From contig DHSM01000010.1 of assembly GCA_002408465.1 (NCBI GenBank), positions 36,345 to 57,295 on the forward strand: DNA of 20,951 nucleotides, read 5' to 3'. Source of the stretch: Firmicutes bacterium UBA5286. Its GTDB lineage: Bacteria; Bacillota; Proteinivoracia; UBA4975. The position numbers were made by a program, and so were the translations under genes. The notes under the pieces are model-generated. The model made no database searches and was not told where the DNA came from. It worked only from the letters and a program-made list of their open reading frames with translations. The number at the start of each line of letters is the position of its first letter. Positions within the stretch are counted from its first letter, which is position 1. This document shows, one piece after another, positions 1-8,240 of this stretch.

Positions 1-155
1 GCGACGGTAGGTGAAGACAATTGTTAGAATTTTGTAAAGGGGAACCCATGCTGGAAGCAGAAGAATTTTTCCGGGGTTTAAACAAGGCCAGCACTTTTAG
101 ATAAGGTGTTCAAATCCTGGACAGTGAATGTGAAGCATTTTGGGTGTCTGAATAG
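1..155 (+). pseudogene. Broken copy of the small ORF at 872-1078 (3' part)
   Basis: This stretch is nearly identical to 920-1078. It lacks four bases (GGAT) just after GACAATTG near position 24, which shifts the frame. A later TTA codon has also become TAA near position 104. The final codons and the TAG at 153-155 match the intact copy. The 5' end lies outside the window, so the N-terminus cannot be judged. It is a decayed duplicate and probably makes no functional product. Confidence 0.8.
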
Positions 156-159
156 CGCA

Positions 160-191
160 CAGGTGGGTTGCCACGCAACCCACCTGTTTTT
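160..191. terminator. Hairpin terminator, copy 1
   Basis: An 11-bp perfect stem (CAGGTGGGTTG at 160-170 with CAACCCACCTG at 176-186) has a 5-base loop and is followed by TTTTT. It lies between two convergent genes and could stop transcription from both sides. Confidence 0.85.
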
Positions 192-232
192 ATACCTCTA
201 ATAATCGAGTCCTTCAGGACAATGGTTGATTA

Positions 233-709
233 TTAATCACTGGCTGGATTTGGATCGTAATCCCATGTTTCTCCGTTATTATCGATTGTCCAGTGGGAAA
301 AATCTTGGGCGGTACAGTCGCTTTTGTAGCACTCTGAGTAAAACGAAATATAACGACCCTTTAACTTAGGATTGAAAAATGTAACTTTTATGGTGCCGAG
401 GTCACCCTTTTTCATTTCCTGGATTACTTGAAATCCTTGCTCGCTTAAAATGAACTCTCTTGTCCGCTCAAACATTTTCTTCGAGGCATCTAATGTAGGC
501 GCAGTATTTTGATCTATCCTAATGATTAAAGTAGGTCCCGCAGTTATGGTATAGATCCTGGTTATTTCTTGGTAGTCTTTCATCATTCCTCTGCGGAATT
601 GAGTCCATTCAGGGTATTTTCCCCGGAAGGAAAAAACCATGATGACTATCAGCACAATTACGAAAAACAACATACCCACTATCTTAAATGCTTTTTTCAA
701 ATAACTCAT
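233..709 (-). CDS. Small membrane-anchored protein of unknown function (copy 1)
   Basis: The product has 158 residues. Residues 1-7 are basic (MSYLKKA), residues 8-28 form one hydrophobic membrane segment, and the remaining ~130 residues should lie outside the membrane. I do not recognise the family. It is a close paralogue of the protein at 1156-1626: the first 45 residues are almost identical, while the C-terminal third differs more, and two Cys (SECYKSD region) are kept, with an extra Cys in this copy. The start is ATG with a GGAAATAAGG purine stretch just upstream. Unlike copy 2 it is not directly preceded by a full large gene, only by a short trace of that gene's 3' end, so its expression signal is unclear. 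Confidence 0.7.
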   Translation of the reverse strand: MSYLKKAFKIVGMLFFVIVLIVIMVFSFRGKYPEWTQFRRGMMKDYQEITRIYTITAGPTLIIRIDQNTAPTLDASKKMFERTREFILSEQGFQVIQEMKKGDLGTIKVTFFNPKLKGRYISFYSECYKSDCTAQDFSHWTIDNNGETWDYDPNPASD

Positions 710-761
710 CCTTATTTCCGTGATGGTTCAAAGAAAACCTAACATATGAGATAATTCTACC

Positions 762-791
762 GCCCCCCTGAATTTCCTGCCGGGGGGCAGG
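762..791. other. GC-rich competing hairpins between the duplicated units
   Basis: GCCCCCC at 762-768 can pair with GGGGGGC at 782-788. Alternatively CCTGCC at 776-781 can pair with GGCAGG at 786-791, and the two pairings exclude each other. There is no clear T-run, so a terminator role is uncertain. Confidence 0.4.
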
Positions 792-871
792 TAATCTCAG
801 GGAAAGAGTATCCCGTTCTGGTAAATTGTAGCATGCTGGAGATGAATTTCTGGGAAACGGAGGCATCTATA

Positions 872-1078
872 ATGCGGATATGGAAGCTTCACGCCGACCT
901 GAACCATTTTGATAACATAGCGACGGTAGGTGAAGACAATTGGGATTTAGAATTTTGTAAAGGGGAACCCATGCTGGAAGCAGAAGAATCTTTCCGGGGT
1001 TTAAACAAGGCCAGCACTTTTAGATTAGGTGTTCAAATCCTGGACAGTGAATGTGAAGCATTTTGGGTGTCTGAATAG
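872..1078 (+). CDS. Small protein, weakly reminiscent of the Imm11/DUF1629 N-terminus
   Basis: The product has 68 residues when started at ATG 872, which has GGAGG eight bases upstream. An earlier in-frame ATG at 833 lacks such a site. It begins MRIWKLHADLNHFDN and is acidic, with no membrane segment or signal peptide. The opening resembles, from memory only, the start of DUF1629-type (Imm11) immunity proteins, which are usually much longer, so this may be a truncated or stand-alone N-terminal module. A second, frameshifted copy lies at 1-155. It converges on the gene for the small membrane-anchored protein across a shared terminator. The function is not established. Confidence 0.6.
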   Translation: MRIWKLHADLNHFDNIATVGEDNWDLEFCKGEPMLEAEESFRGLNKASTFRLGVQILDSECEAFWVSE

Positions 1079-1082
1079 CGCA

Positions 1083-1114
1083 CAGGTGGGTTGCCACGCA
1101 ACCCACCTGTTTTT
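1083..1114. terminator. Hairpin terminator, copy 2
   Basis: The same 11-bp stem as copy 1 is formed by 1083-1093 and 1099-1109, followed by TTTTT. It sits between the convergent genes ending at 1078 and 1156. Confidence 0.85.
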
Positions 1115-1155
1115 ATACCTCTAATAATCGAGTTCTTCAGGACAATGGTTGATTA

Positions 1156-1626
1156 TTAATCACCGAATGGATCGTAATCCCATGTTTCTCCCTTGTGCTC
1201 AACAGTCCATTGGGAAAAATCTTGGGCGGTACGGTCGCTTTTGTAGCACTCGGAGTAAAATGCAACATAATCATCCATTAATTTCGGATTGTCAAAGGTA
1301 ACGTCGATGGCGATGAAGTCGTTCTTTTTTATTTTCTTGAGCACATCGAAACCTTGCTCACTTAAGATGAACTCTCTTATCCGCTCAAACATTTCCTTCG
1401 AGGTATCAAGCGTGGGCGCTGTATTTTGATCTATTTGAATGATAAAAGTAGGCCCAGCAGTTATAGTGTAGATTCTAATTATTTCTGGGTAGTCTTTCAT
1501 CATTCCTCTGCGGAATTGAGTCCATTCAGGGTATTTTCCCCGGAAGGAAAAAACCATGATGACTATCAGCACAATTACGAAAAACAACATACCCAGTATC
1601 TTAAATGCTTTTTTCAAATAACTCAC
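1156..1626 (-). CDS. Small membrane-anchored protein of unknown function (copy 2)
   Basis: The product has 156 residues, a short basic N-terminus, one membrane segment at about residues 8-28 and a ~128-residue extracytoplasmic part. It is a paralogue of the protein at 233-709 and the family is not recognised. The start is GTG with the purine stretch GGAAATAAGG just upstream. It begins only 11 bases after the reconstructed stop (1638-1640) of the large secreted-protein pseudogene on the same strand. The two were therefore probably one operon, with this protein as a partner at the membrane. Now that the upstream gene is broken, expression of this one may depend on read-through. Confidence 0.75.
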   Translation of the reverse strand: MSYLKKAFKILGMLFFVIVLIVIMVFSFRGKYPEWTQFRRGMMKDYPEIIRIYTITAGPTFIIQIDQNTAPTLDTSKEMFERIREFILSEQGFDVLKKIKKNDFIAIDVTFDNPKLMDDYVAFYSECYKSDRTAQDFSQWTVEHKGETWDYDPFGD

Positions 1627-1637
1627 CCTTATTTCCG

Positions 1638-4600
1638 TTATGGTTCAAAGAACATTAGTCCCCAACATATAGTTTCTTCTTCAATAACCTCCCTTAGATC
1701 CAAAATAGCATAACCTCCCCAACTAGACACTTTGATAGTTGTCTGCTGGCTAATTAGATCCTCAGTAATTGGTAATAGTCACCCAATGCCAGTTGAAACT
1801 TTGGATTTCCTTTGTACCATAAGGGCTCGTCCACTCGACTTCGGAAAGCTTGGGGTTATAAAAGGTAATCAAAGCCACAGGCGAATTCCTGGATAATCCC
1901 CTTTTAACATACTTTACTCCATTCACAAAATTGGGCTTATCTGAACTCCAATATCCGGAGAGACTTACATCTCGGTTGGAGGCATACTTTTCTACACCAT
2001 GTGTGAAATAGGACAGAGATGGTACACCAATGTTAATTGGAACAATGATTCCGTACGTTGGATCGACATGGTACAACACTATTGGTGCCACATAATCGGC
2101 CATTTTCACTATATGATTAGTGAAATCACTTCGCGTAATTGGTTCGGTATCATATCCATATAATTCTTGATACCCATCATGGTGCAACGCGAAGTACGCA
2201 CTAATATTAGCAGCTGCAGTTGTACCACACCCTCCATCTTGTATATATGGATGAATATCACACCAGCTTTGATCACCACCATAATAATAGCTAGTTTCTA
2301 CCCACTGTATAGGTACAAATCGTTCTTCGTCAGATAGTTTAGTTACAATTACATCAGATTTTAAGGGTCGGGGATCCTCTGGGTCATCATATCCGTCTCC
2401 ATCGCTGTCTTTCCGCGTTGGATCCGATTTAATCGGCAAAACAGTTACATTCCTGCAGTAATCTAAAATGTTAATTATCCAAGGACCGATAGGCCCATAT
2501 CCCTTTTGGTTCTGAATACATGTCTGTAACAAAGGTAAAATAACTTGTCCATCCTCAATAGTGATCAGATCCCATAGTTCTTCTTGACTATCAGTTAGCC
2601 CGTCTTCATCAGTATCAGTAGCACCGCCTTTCGCCAACGGTGCATCCAAGATTACGGTGCCTAGTCCCGAGCTTAAGACTGCTCGGAATACATTTTGGTC
2701 ATTTATTCTGGTAATGATGAAATCCCTGATCTGAGGGCTGAAATTAGAGTAGATATTAAACCACGCTCCTTGGGTAGCGAGATAAATATCTTGATATAGA
2801 GTCTTCAGGCCAGTCTTGGTTACCACAGAAGATATAATCTTATCTTCTTCCAGCAACTCAACCATTTCAGCCATATTGCTAATACCATACCTGTTGTGAA
2901 CATAGTATCCCTCAACTGTAACAAGGAAGATAAATTTAGTGGCACTGTTTCTAAAGTTAAGTCGTCTTGCCATTTCCAGGGCATCAATTAGAGTTTCATC
3001 AATACCGCCTCTGAGGGCTAGCTTACTTACTAAATACATGGCTTCTTCTTTATTGTAAGCCCATACATCGCCATTAGATTTCTTAACGACAAAGGCACCC
3101 CGTTCACCATAATTCCGATAATCAGTGTAATCAACCACAGCAATGTATGGGGTTATCCCCTGGCTGTATAGAGAAGAAACGAGGAGCCCAATATTTGTCT
3201 TTACATTGTAAATGGCATTAGACATTGAGCCAGTAGTATCTACCACAAAAACTATATCTACCGGTACATTGACAGATGACGGTATTGTTAGGCTTTCCAT
3301 AGAATTCTTATTCATCTGTTCTACTGCTACAACTAGTTCTTCTAGGGATATCTCGGTGTAGTCCGACGGTATCGCATCGCTTTGCTCTAGTAACGCTTGC
3401 CCACCAGCTATATCCTCTTCTTTTGGATTAATGCCTAAATCATAAAACCATTTCTCCAGGTCAATCAAGCAATAGGTTTCTAACTGATCAACATCGGCTA
3501 AAACAATTCCTTCTCCAGGATCATGATAAGTTTCAATCGGTAAGAGCATATCGCTGTCTTCAAAGTACTTAAAGACGCCAAACCGCTTTATCCCCTCAAG
3601 CTCGGGGTCAGTAGATGCGTATATACCGCTCGAATTGTTGATGTATTCTTCTTCTATCTTAAACTTGAGAGTTGCCGATTCAACTTGTCCGCCATCATAT
3701 TGGAGCTCCATGATATTTCCTAGAACTGCCCTGTTGTCCTTCATGCAGGAAGCATAAAGGCTATGTTGTTCAATGATATTTCGTGCAACATAACCTGACG
3801 CATTAATGGTCAATGTTAGCTCATAGACATTCTCTTTACTATTGATGACTGGGAAACAATCCGCGGCTAGATCCTGCTCAACCTTATAATCGCTATCTAA
3901 TATACCTGTATACCTGCATGAGAATACTTGTTCAGGGGGTCTAAGCCGAGAATAATTTCATCCCCATCACCAATACCGTCGCCATCAGTGTCAAATACTA
4001 GAGGATTTGTGTTAAACAGATATAGTTCATCATAATCACTTAACCCATCAGAGTCAGTATCGGATTTGAGCGGATCAGTTCCTAGAATATATTCTTCTAG
4101 ATTAGTTAATCCACCTCCATCAAAATCCTCATCACCATCTAGAATACCGTTATTATCTGTATCCATTTTAGTTGGAACTGTACCCAGGACTAAATATTCA
4201 TAGCTATCGTCGAGGCCATCGCCGTCTGTGTCAAAGTTATTAGGATCTGTCCCGGTTACTTCCCTTTCGAAAATATCAGGAAGTCCGTCTTTATCGGTAT
4301 CTAATTTTGCTACGTCAAAAAGATTTAGGTCCTGATCACTAGAAATAATCTCACATCCGCTACTCCGAATGACAATATTATCTGCAATGATTCTTCCATG
4401 CAAAATAAAATTTGCTGAATTAATAGTTACGGTACCATTAGGTGCATAGATTACGCCAACAAGATTATGGGTTGAACCATTAAGTGTTATATCTCCATTT
4501 TCAGAGACAATTAGTATCCCCTGTTCTGAATCAAATCTAGCCGGCTTAAAATCGACATCCCCTGATGCCATGATATGTCCTTCGGAGCTAAGACTTGAAC

Positions 4601-5067
4601 AATTGAAAGATAGATCACCATCAACATGAATCGAATTTTTTAATTCGATTTGTGACCCGGTGTACTTCTTATTTCCGAAATATTGCTCCGCATCCCCTGC
4701 CTGGACAATTTCTTTTGCAGCATCAATAAGTCCGGGCATCTCAATAATTTGAGCATTGGTATTACGGTCGCGTATATTAACCTTGGATTCCTTGACATCG
4801 ATATCCCCTAACAGTATGGCATAAGCCATCAATAACCAGATTAGACCCGCGTTAGATGAAGGTGCTATTTGAGTGAACATTGCCGGTAATGTTGCAGGCA
4901 GAGCTATTTATTTTAATTGAATCTAGGTTGCTGCCTGAGAATAGCGCGAAGTCGAAATCGCTTTCCGGCAGACTTGGATTAGATAAGGGAAAAGTCGCAG
5001 AGACATGACCTAAGAGGGAGATGAGTAACATCACAACAAGCAGCAGAGAAACTAATTTGGATTTCAT
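1638..5067 (-). pseudogene. Decayed large secreted protein: DxDxDG repeats, VWA and C39-like peptidase
   Basis: Several reading frames on this strand read as one ancestral protein of roughly 1,140 residues. The start ATG (5065-5067) has AGGAGG upstream and encodes a 24-residue signal peptide (MKSKLVSLL...HVSA). A surface-type region rich in Asn/Ser/Gly follows, then about six calcium-binding DxDxDG repeats (about 4310-3915). Next come a VWA domain with DTTGSMS (near 3240), two more DxDxDG sites, and a C-terminal papain/C39-like domain with Cys in GGCGTTAAAN and His in HWVTIT. Lesions seen: TAA at 4852-4854, a frame change near 4810, a frame change with TAG near 3897, and a frame change with TGA at 1762. 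After the last one, the +1 frame continues with SSWGGYAILDLREVIEE, the expected end of such a peptidase, to TAA at 1638. The third VWA metal-site acid also looks lost (VTVEGYY). Single frame changes could be sequencing errors, but four lesions argue for real decay. Confidence 0.85.
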
Positions 5068-5133
5068 TATCTTTCCTCCTTCGACTTTTTCAAATGTTAT
5101 CATAATCGGATACGCCTTAGGGCGTGTTTGGGG

Positions 5134-5176
5134 AAAGGGAAAACCTGTGCTAGCGAAGCGATAGGGTTTTCCCTTT
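5134..5176. terminator. Stem-loop, possible terminator
   Basis: AAAGGGAAAACC (5134-5145) pairs perfectly with GGTTTTCCCTTT (5165-5176) across a 19-base loop that contains the near-palindrome CTAGCGAAGCGATAG. The right arm ends in a T-run. It lies about 70 bases upstream of the start of the large pseudogene and has no clear gene to terminate on the + strand. It may instead be a dispersed palindromic repeat. Confidence 0.45.
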
Positions 5177-5395
5177 TAATATTTCCGTGAATCTCCTTTA
5201 TGTAAGATTGGCGGCTGGAATGGGCAAGCCAACCACCAATCATTATGACATGCTGCCGACAGGGAGAGAAAGAAAAAACCGCTCTTTTCCCGACAAGGAA
5301 AATGAGCGGTGACACTATTGCTCAGACTGTGGGCGAGGATTTTGATTATTTTCAGCTGTGGCAGTCCCTGCTTGGTTGGGAAATCCTTCAAAATT
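5177..5395. other. Gene-free stretch with several stems, possible leader RNA
   Basis: No convincing gene is seen on either strand. The stretch contains a strong stem CCGCTCTTTTCC/GGAAAATGAGCGG (about 5279-5309), a possible closing pair CAGGGA (about 5259) with TCCCTG (about 5365), and a TTGGC/GCCAA pair further left. It ends directly before the hairpin terminator at 5396. That layout, stems followed by a terminator upstream of a transport operon, resembles a regulatory leader, but I recognise no known riboswitch or T-box consensus in it. Confidence 0.35.
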
Positions 5396-5424
5396 AAGGC
5401 TCCTGGAGTAACCAGGAGCCTTTT
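5396..5424 (+). terminator. Rho-independent terminator upstream of opp
   Basis: AAGGCTCCTGG (5396-5406) and CCAGGAGCCTT (5412-5422) form an 11-bp stem with a 5-base loop followed by TTTTG. It is either the terminator half of a leader attenuator or insulation before the opp promoter. Confidence 0.75.
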
Positions 5425-5426
5425 GA

Positions 5427-5456
5427 TTGCCACGTTTTTGGTAAAAAAACTATTAT
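5427..5456 (+). promoter_or_regulatory. Candidate sigma-A promoter of the opp operon
   Basis: TTGCCA (5427-5432) and TATTAT (5451-5456) are separated by 18 bases, five of six matches for each box. It lies directly behind the terminator at 5396 and would give an untranslated leader of about 180 bases before oppA. That leader holds a small ATGCAG/CTGCAT hairpin near 5479-5496. Confidence 0.5.
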
Positions 5457-5640
5457 TTAACGATTCCCCTTCCATAAAATGCAGGATTTTCTGCATGCGT
5501 ATAGAATAGTACAGCGGCACAACATAGATGCGTTGACACGGCAAAGCGATTTGTCCCGTTAAGACAAACAGTCTTGGGAGGTGAGCATGCACCCAGCAAA
5601 TTCAAAGCGGATGCAAATCAAAAATAAAGGGGGTATATTC

Positions 5641-7230
5641 TTGAAGAAAAGCTTGGCAATGTTATTTGTGATCATGCTTATAGTTGCCAGTATGGCCGGA
5701 TGCACTGGCAAGAAAGATGATGGGATGGAAATTCGCTACAATGTAGGCACTGAACCTGAGACCATGGACGTTCATCTGTCTACTGGAATTCCGGAAGCAA
5801 CAATCATGCTTCAAATCTACGAAGGACTGACCAGGATGGACGCCCTAGGCCAGCCTAAAGCCGCCCTGGCAAAAAGCTGGGACATTAGCGAGGACAAGAC
5901 GGAATATACGTTCCATCTCCGGGAATCCAAATGGGCAACCGGCGAACCCCTTACTGCCCATGACCTTATCTGGTCCTGGAAGCGGGCTCTGGATCCTGAA
6001 CTTGCAGCCGACTATGCCTACATGCTCTACCCCATAAAGGGGGCAGAAGCATATAACAGCGGAAAAGGAAGCGCTGACGACATCAGCATCGAAGCTGTGG
6101 ATGAACTGACTCTCAAGGTCAAATTAGTTGGCCCTACACCTTATTTCCTCTCTTTGGTTTCCTTTAAGACATATTACCCGGTATACAAGAAAAATATTGA
6201 GGCAGATCCCGAAGGCTGGTACCTTAGTGTCGAAACAACCGTTGGCAACGGTCCCTTTAAAATGGTCAAGTGGGCCAACAACAAAATGGAGTTTGTCCCC
6301 AATGAGCATTACTGGGATGCCGGCGCTGTCAAGGCTGACCGCCTGCTCTTTACCATGGTGGAAAACGCCAGCACCGAGCTGACCATGTTTGAAAATGGCG
6401 ACCTCCATATGACTAACACCGTTCCCGGACAAGAAATCCCCAGATTGCAAAAGATGCCTGAACTAAAAATCTTTCCCTATCTTGGCACCTATTACTACAT
6501 CTTCAACTTGGAGAAGCCTCCCTTTGATGACATCCGGGTGCGCAAGGCCTTGACCCTGGCCATTGACCGTCAGGCCATCGTAGACAATGTCACCCAAGGC
6601 GGACAGCCTCCCGCTTTTGCCTTTGTGCCTCCGGGAATTCAGGAGCCTGATGGCAGTGACTTCCGGGAAAAAGGCGGCGACTATTTTCAGGAAGATTTAG
6701 CCTTAGCTAAGGAATTGTTGGCTGTGGCAGGTTATCCTGACGGCGAAGGTTTCCCGGCGTTTGAAATTCTCTACAACACATCTGAAGGCCACAAGCTGAT
6801 AGCCGAGGCAATTCAGGAAATGTGGAAGAAGAATCTGGGCATCACCAATGTGACCCTGACTAACCAGGAATGGGGCACCTACCTTACCTCCCGGGATAAA
6901 GGCGCCTTTACTGTTGCCCGGGCCGGCTGGATTGGCGACTACAACGACCCCAATACCTTCCTGGATATGTGGACTACCGGCAACGGCAACAATAACAGCC
7001 GTTTCAGCAATGCAGAATACGACCGCCTGGTAGCTGAGTGTCTGGTGGAAAAAAATATGAATACCCGTAATGACAAACTACACAGGCTGGAAGACATCTT
7101 CATGGGGGAAATGTCAATAATGCCCATCTACTATTACACCCTGCCTGCCATGGTCTCCCAGAAACTGAAGGGTTACAGCTCCATCATCATCGGCGGCGTA
7201 GACTTTAAAACTGCATATATCACTGAATAA
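5641..7230 (+). CDS. oppA: Oligopeptide ABC transporter substrate-binding lipoprotein
   Basis: The product has 529 residues when started at TTG 5641, which has AAAGGGGG seven bases upstream and gives a clean lipoprotein signal: MKK, a hydrophobic stretch, then the lipobox SMAGC with Cys about residue 21. Upstream in-frame GTG 5581 and ATG 5587, behind GGGAGG, would add 18-20 residues in front of the signal and are less likely. The rest reads as an SBP_bac_5 (family 5) binding protein, including the stretch GNGPFKMVKW. The length fits OppA. The protein is anchored outside the membrane and hands peptides to the OppBC channel. It is the first gene of the operon, and a hairpin follows it before oppB. 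The exact substrate (oligopeptide, dipeptide or other) cannot be told from sequence alone. Confidence 0.93.
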   Translation: MKKSLAMLFVIMLIVASMAGCTGKKDDGMEIRYNVGTEPETMDVHLSTGIPEATIMLQIYEGLTRMDALGQPKAALAKSWDISEDKTEYTFHLRESKWATGEPLTAHDLIWSWKRALDPELAADYAYMLYPIKGAEAYNSGKGSADDISIEAVDELTLKVKLVGPTPYFLSLVSFKTYYPVYKKNIEADPEGWYLSVETTVGNGPFKMVKWANNKMEFVPNEHYWDAGAVKADRLLFTMVENASTELTMFENGDLHMTNTVPGQEIPRLQKMPELKIFPYLGTYYYIFNLEKPPFDDIRVRKALTLAIDRQAIVDNVTQGGQPPAFAFVPPGIQEPDGSDFREKGGDYFQEDLALAKELLAVAGYPDGEGFPAFEILYNTSEGHKLIAEAIQEMWKKNLGITNVTLTNQEWGTYLTSRDKGAFTVARAGWIGDYNDPNTFLDMWTTGNGNNNSRFSNAEYDRLVAECLVEKNMNTRNDKLHRLEDIFMGEMSIMPIYYYTLPAMVSQKLKGYSSIIIGGVDFKTAYITE

Positions 7231-7245
7231 AGCCTCAAAGCAATG

Positions 7246-7276
7246 GAGGTATACCAAACATGCTTTGGTATACCTC
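7246..7276 (+). terminator. Intercistronic hairpin between oppA and oppB
   Basis: GAGGTATACCAAA (7246-7258) and TTTGGTATACCTC (7264-7276) form a perfect 13-bp stem with loop CATGC, followed by a weak T-run (CATCTTTT). In many importer operons such a hairpin stabilises the binding-protein part of the mRNA or partly terminates, giving more OppA than membrane components. Confidence 0.75.
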
Positions 7277-7305
7277 TCATCTTTTAAATTAAGGAGTTGC
7301 TGCCA

Positions 7306-8235
7306 ATGCTAGAATTTCTGGTAAGGCGCCTGTTGTCGGCGATCCTGGCCATCTGGGTAGTAATTACGGTTACCTTTTTTGTCATGCATGCAATTCCAGG
7401 CGGGCCATTCCAAAAGGACAAAGTCTTGCTGCCAGCAATTAAAGAAAATATTGAAAAACGGTATAAGTTAAATGACCCCCTCCTTGTCCAGTACAAGGAC
7501 TACCTGGGCAACTTGCTCAAAGGCGATTTAGGCCCCTCCTTTAAATACCGCGGTCAGACTGTCAACGGCATTATTGCCGCCAGGTTCCCCGTATCGCTGC
7601 AACTTGGTTTAGTAGCTTTCGCCATCGCCATAACTTTGGGTATCAGTGCAGGGATTCTGGCTGCCCTAAATCAGGGAAGATTACTGGACTACTTGACCAT
7701 GTCCTTCAGCACCCTGGGGGTTTCCATTCCCAGCTTCATTTTAGGCACACTGCTCATGTTGATTTTGTCCTATAGGCTGGGATGGCTGCCTGCAGCCACA
7801 TGGGGAACGCCATTGCATATCATTATGCCGGCTATTTCCCTGGCGGCTCTGCCGACGGCATATATTGCCCGCTTGACGCGGTCCAGCATGCTGGATGTTT
7901 TGAACCAGGATTATATGAAGACTGCCAAAGCCAAGGGATTGCCACGGAGGCGAGTTGTCTGGATTCATGCGATAAAGAATGCCATTATCCCCGTCCTCAC
8001 CTATTCAGGGCCGCTGCTGGCAGGGATTATTACCGGCACTTTTGTAGTGGAAAATATCTTTGCGGTCCCAGGCCTGGGTAAGCACTTTGTCACCAGCATC
8101 TATAACCGTGACTATACTGTAATTCTTGGCATGACGGTATTTTACAGCACCTTTTTGATTGGCCTGAACATGCTGGTAGACATCGCCTATTCCCTGTTTG
8201 ACCCGAGAATAAAATTAGCGGAAAGAAAGGAGTAG
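7306..8235 (+). CDS. oppB: Oligopeptide ABC transporter permease OppB
   Basis: The product has 309 residues. The start is ATG 7306, nine bases after AAGGAG; the in-frame TTG at 7297 touches the ribosome binding site and is rejected. The protein begins MLEFLVRRLLSAI with a first membrane segment, followed by a large external loop and five more segments, as usual for BPD_transp_1 (DppB/OppB type). The EAA loop that docks the ATPases is visible as DYMKTAKAKGLPRRRVV followed by HAIKNAIIP. It forms the heterodimeric channel with OppC. The gene lies five bases before oppC. Confidence 0.94.
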   Translation: MLEFLVRRLLSAILAIWVVITVTFFVMHAIPGGPFQKDKVLLPAIKENIEKRYKLNDPLLVQYKDYLGNLLKGDLGPSFKYRGQTVNGIIAARFPVSLQLGLVAFAIAITLGISAGILAALNQGRLLDYLTMSFSTLGVSIPSFILGTLLMLILSYRLGWLPAATWGTPLHIIMPAISLAALPTAYIARLTRSSMLDVLNQDYMKTAKAKGLPRRRVVWIHAIKNAIIPVLTYSGPLLAGIITGTFVVENIFAVPGLGKHFVTSIYNRDYTVILGMTVFYSTFLIGLNMLVDIAYSLFDPRIKLAERKE

Positions 8236-8240
8236 GGACG

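Larger units (their letters stand above)
1..1672. repeat. Imperfect tandem duplication, about 0.75 kb per unit
   Basis: Unit 1 runs from the window edge to about 745 and unit 2 from 920 to about 1672. Each holds the 3' part of a small + strand ORF, a long hairpin terminator and a convergent gene for a small membrane-anchored protein. The offset is 919 bases at the start and becomes 923 after a 4-base deletion (GGAT) in unit 1. The right end of the repeat includes the last bases of the large pseudogene that lies beyond unit 2, and a degraded trace of them sits at about 720-745. This suggests that a block including the 3' end of that gene was copied. The true left end of unit 1 is outside the window. 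Confidence 0.9.

Noticed and set aside
5177..5424. T-box or known riboswitch upstream of opp
   Set aside because: I looked for the T-box core and for SAM, glycine, lysine, TPP, cobalamin and purine consensus pieces and found none that fit.
5533..5538. TTGACA just upstream of oppA as a -35 box
   Set aside because: No acceptable -10 box at 16-18 bases spacing; the pair at 5427/5451 is better.
5176..5592. A 138-codon - strand frame upstream of oppA
   Set aside because: It runs through the opp promoter, a terminator and several hairpins, starts in the opp leader, and has no recognisable domain. It looks like a chance open frame.
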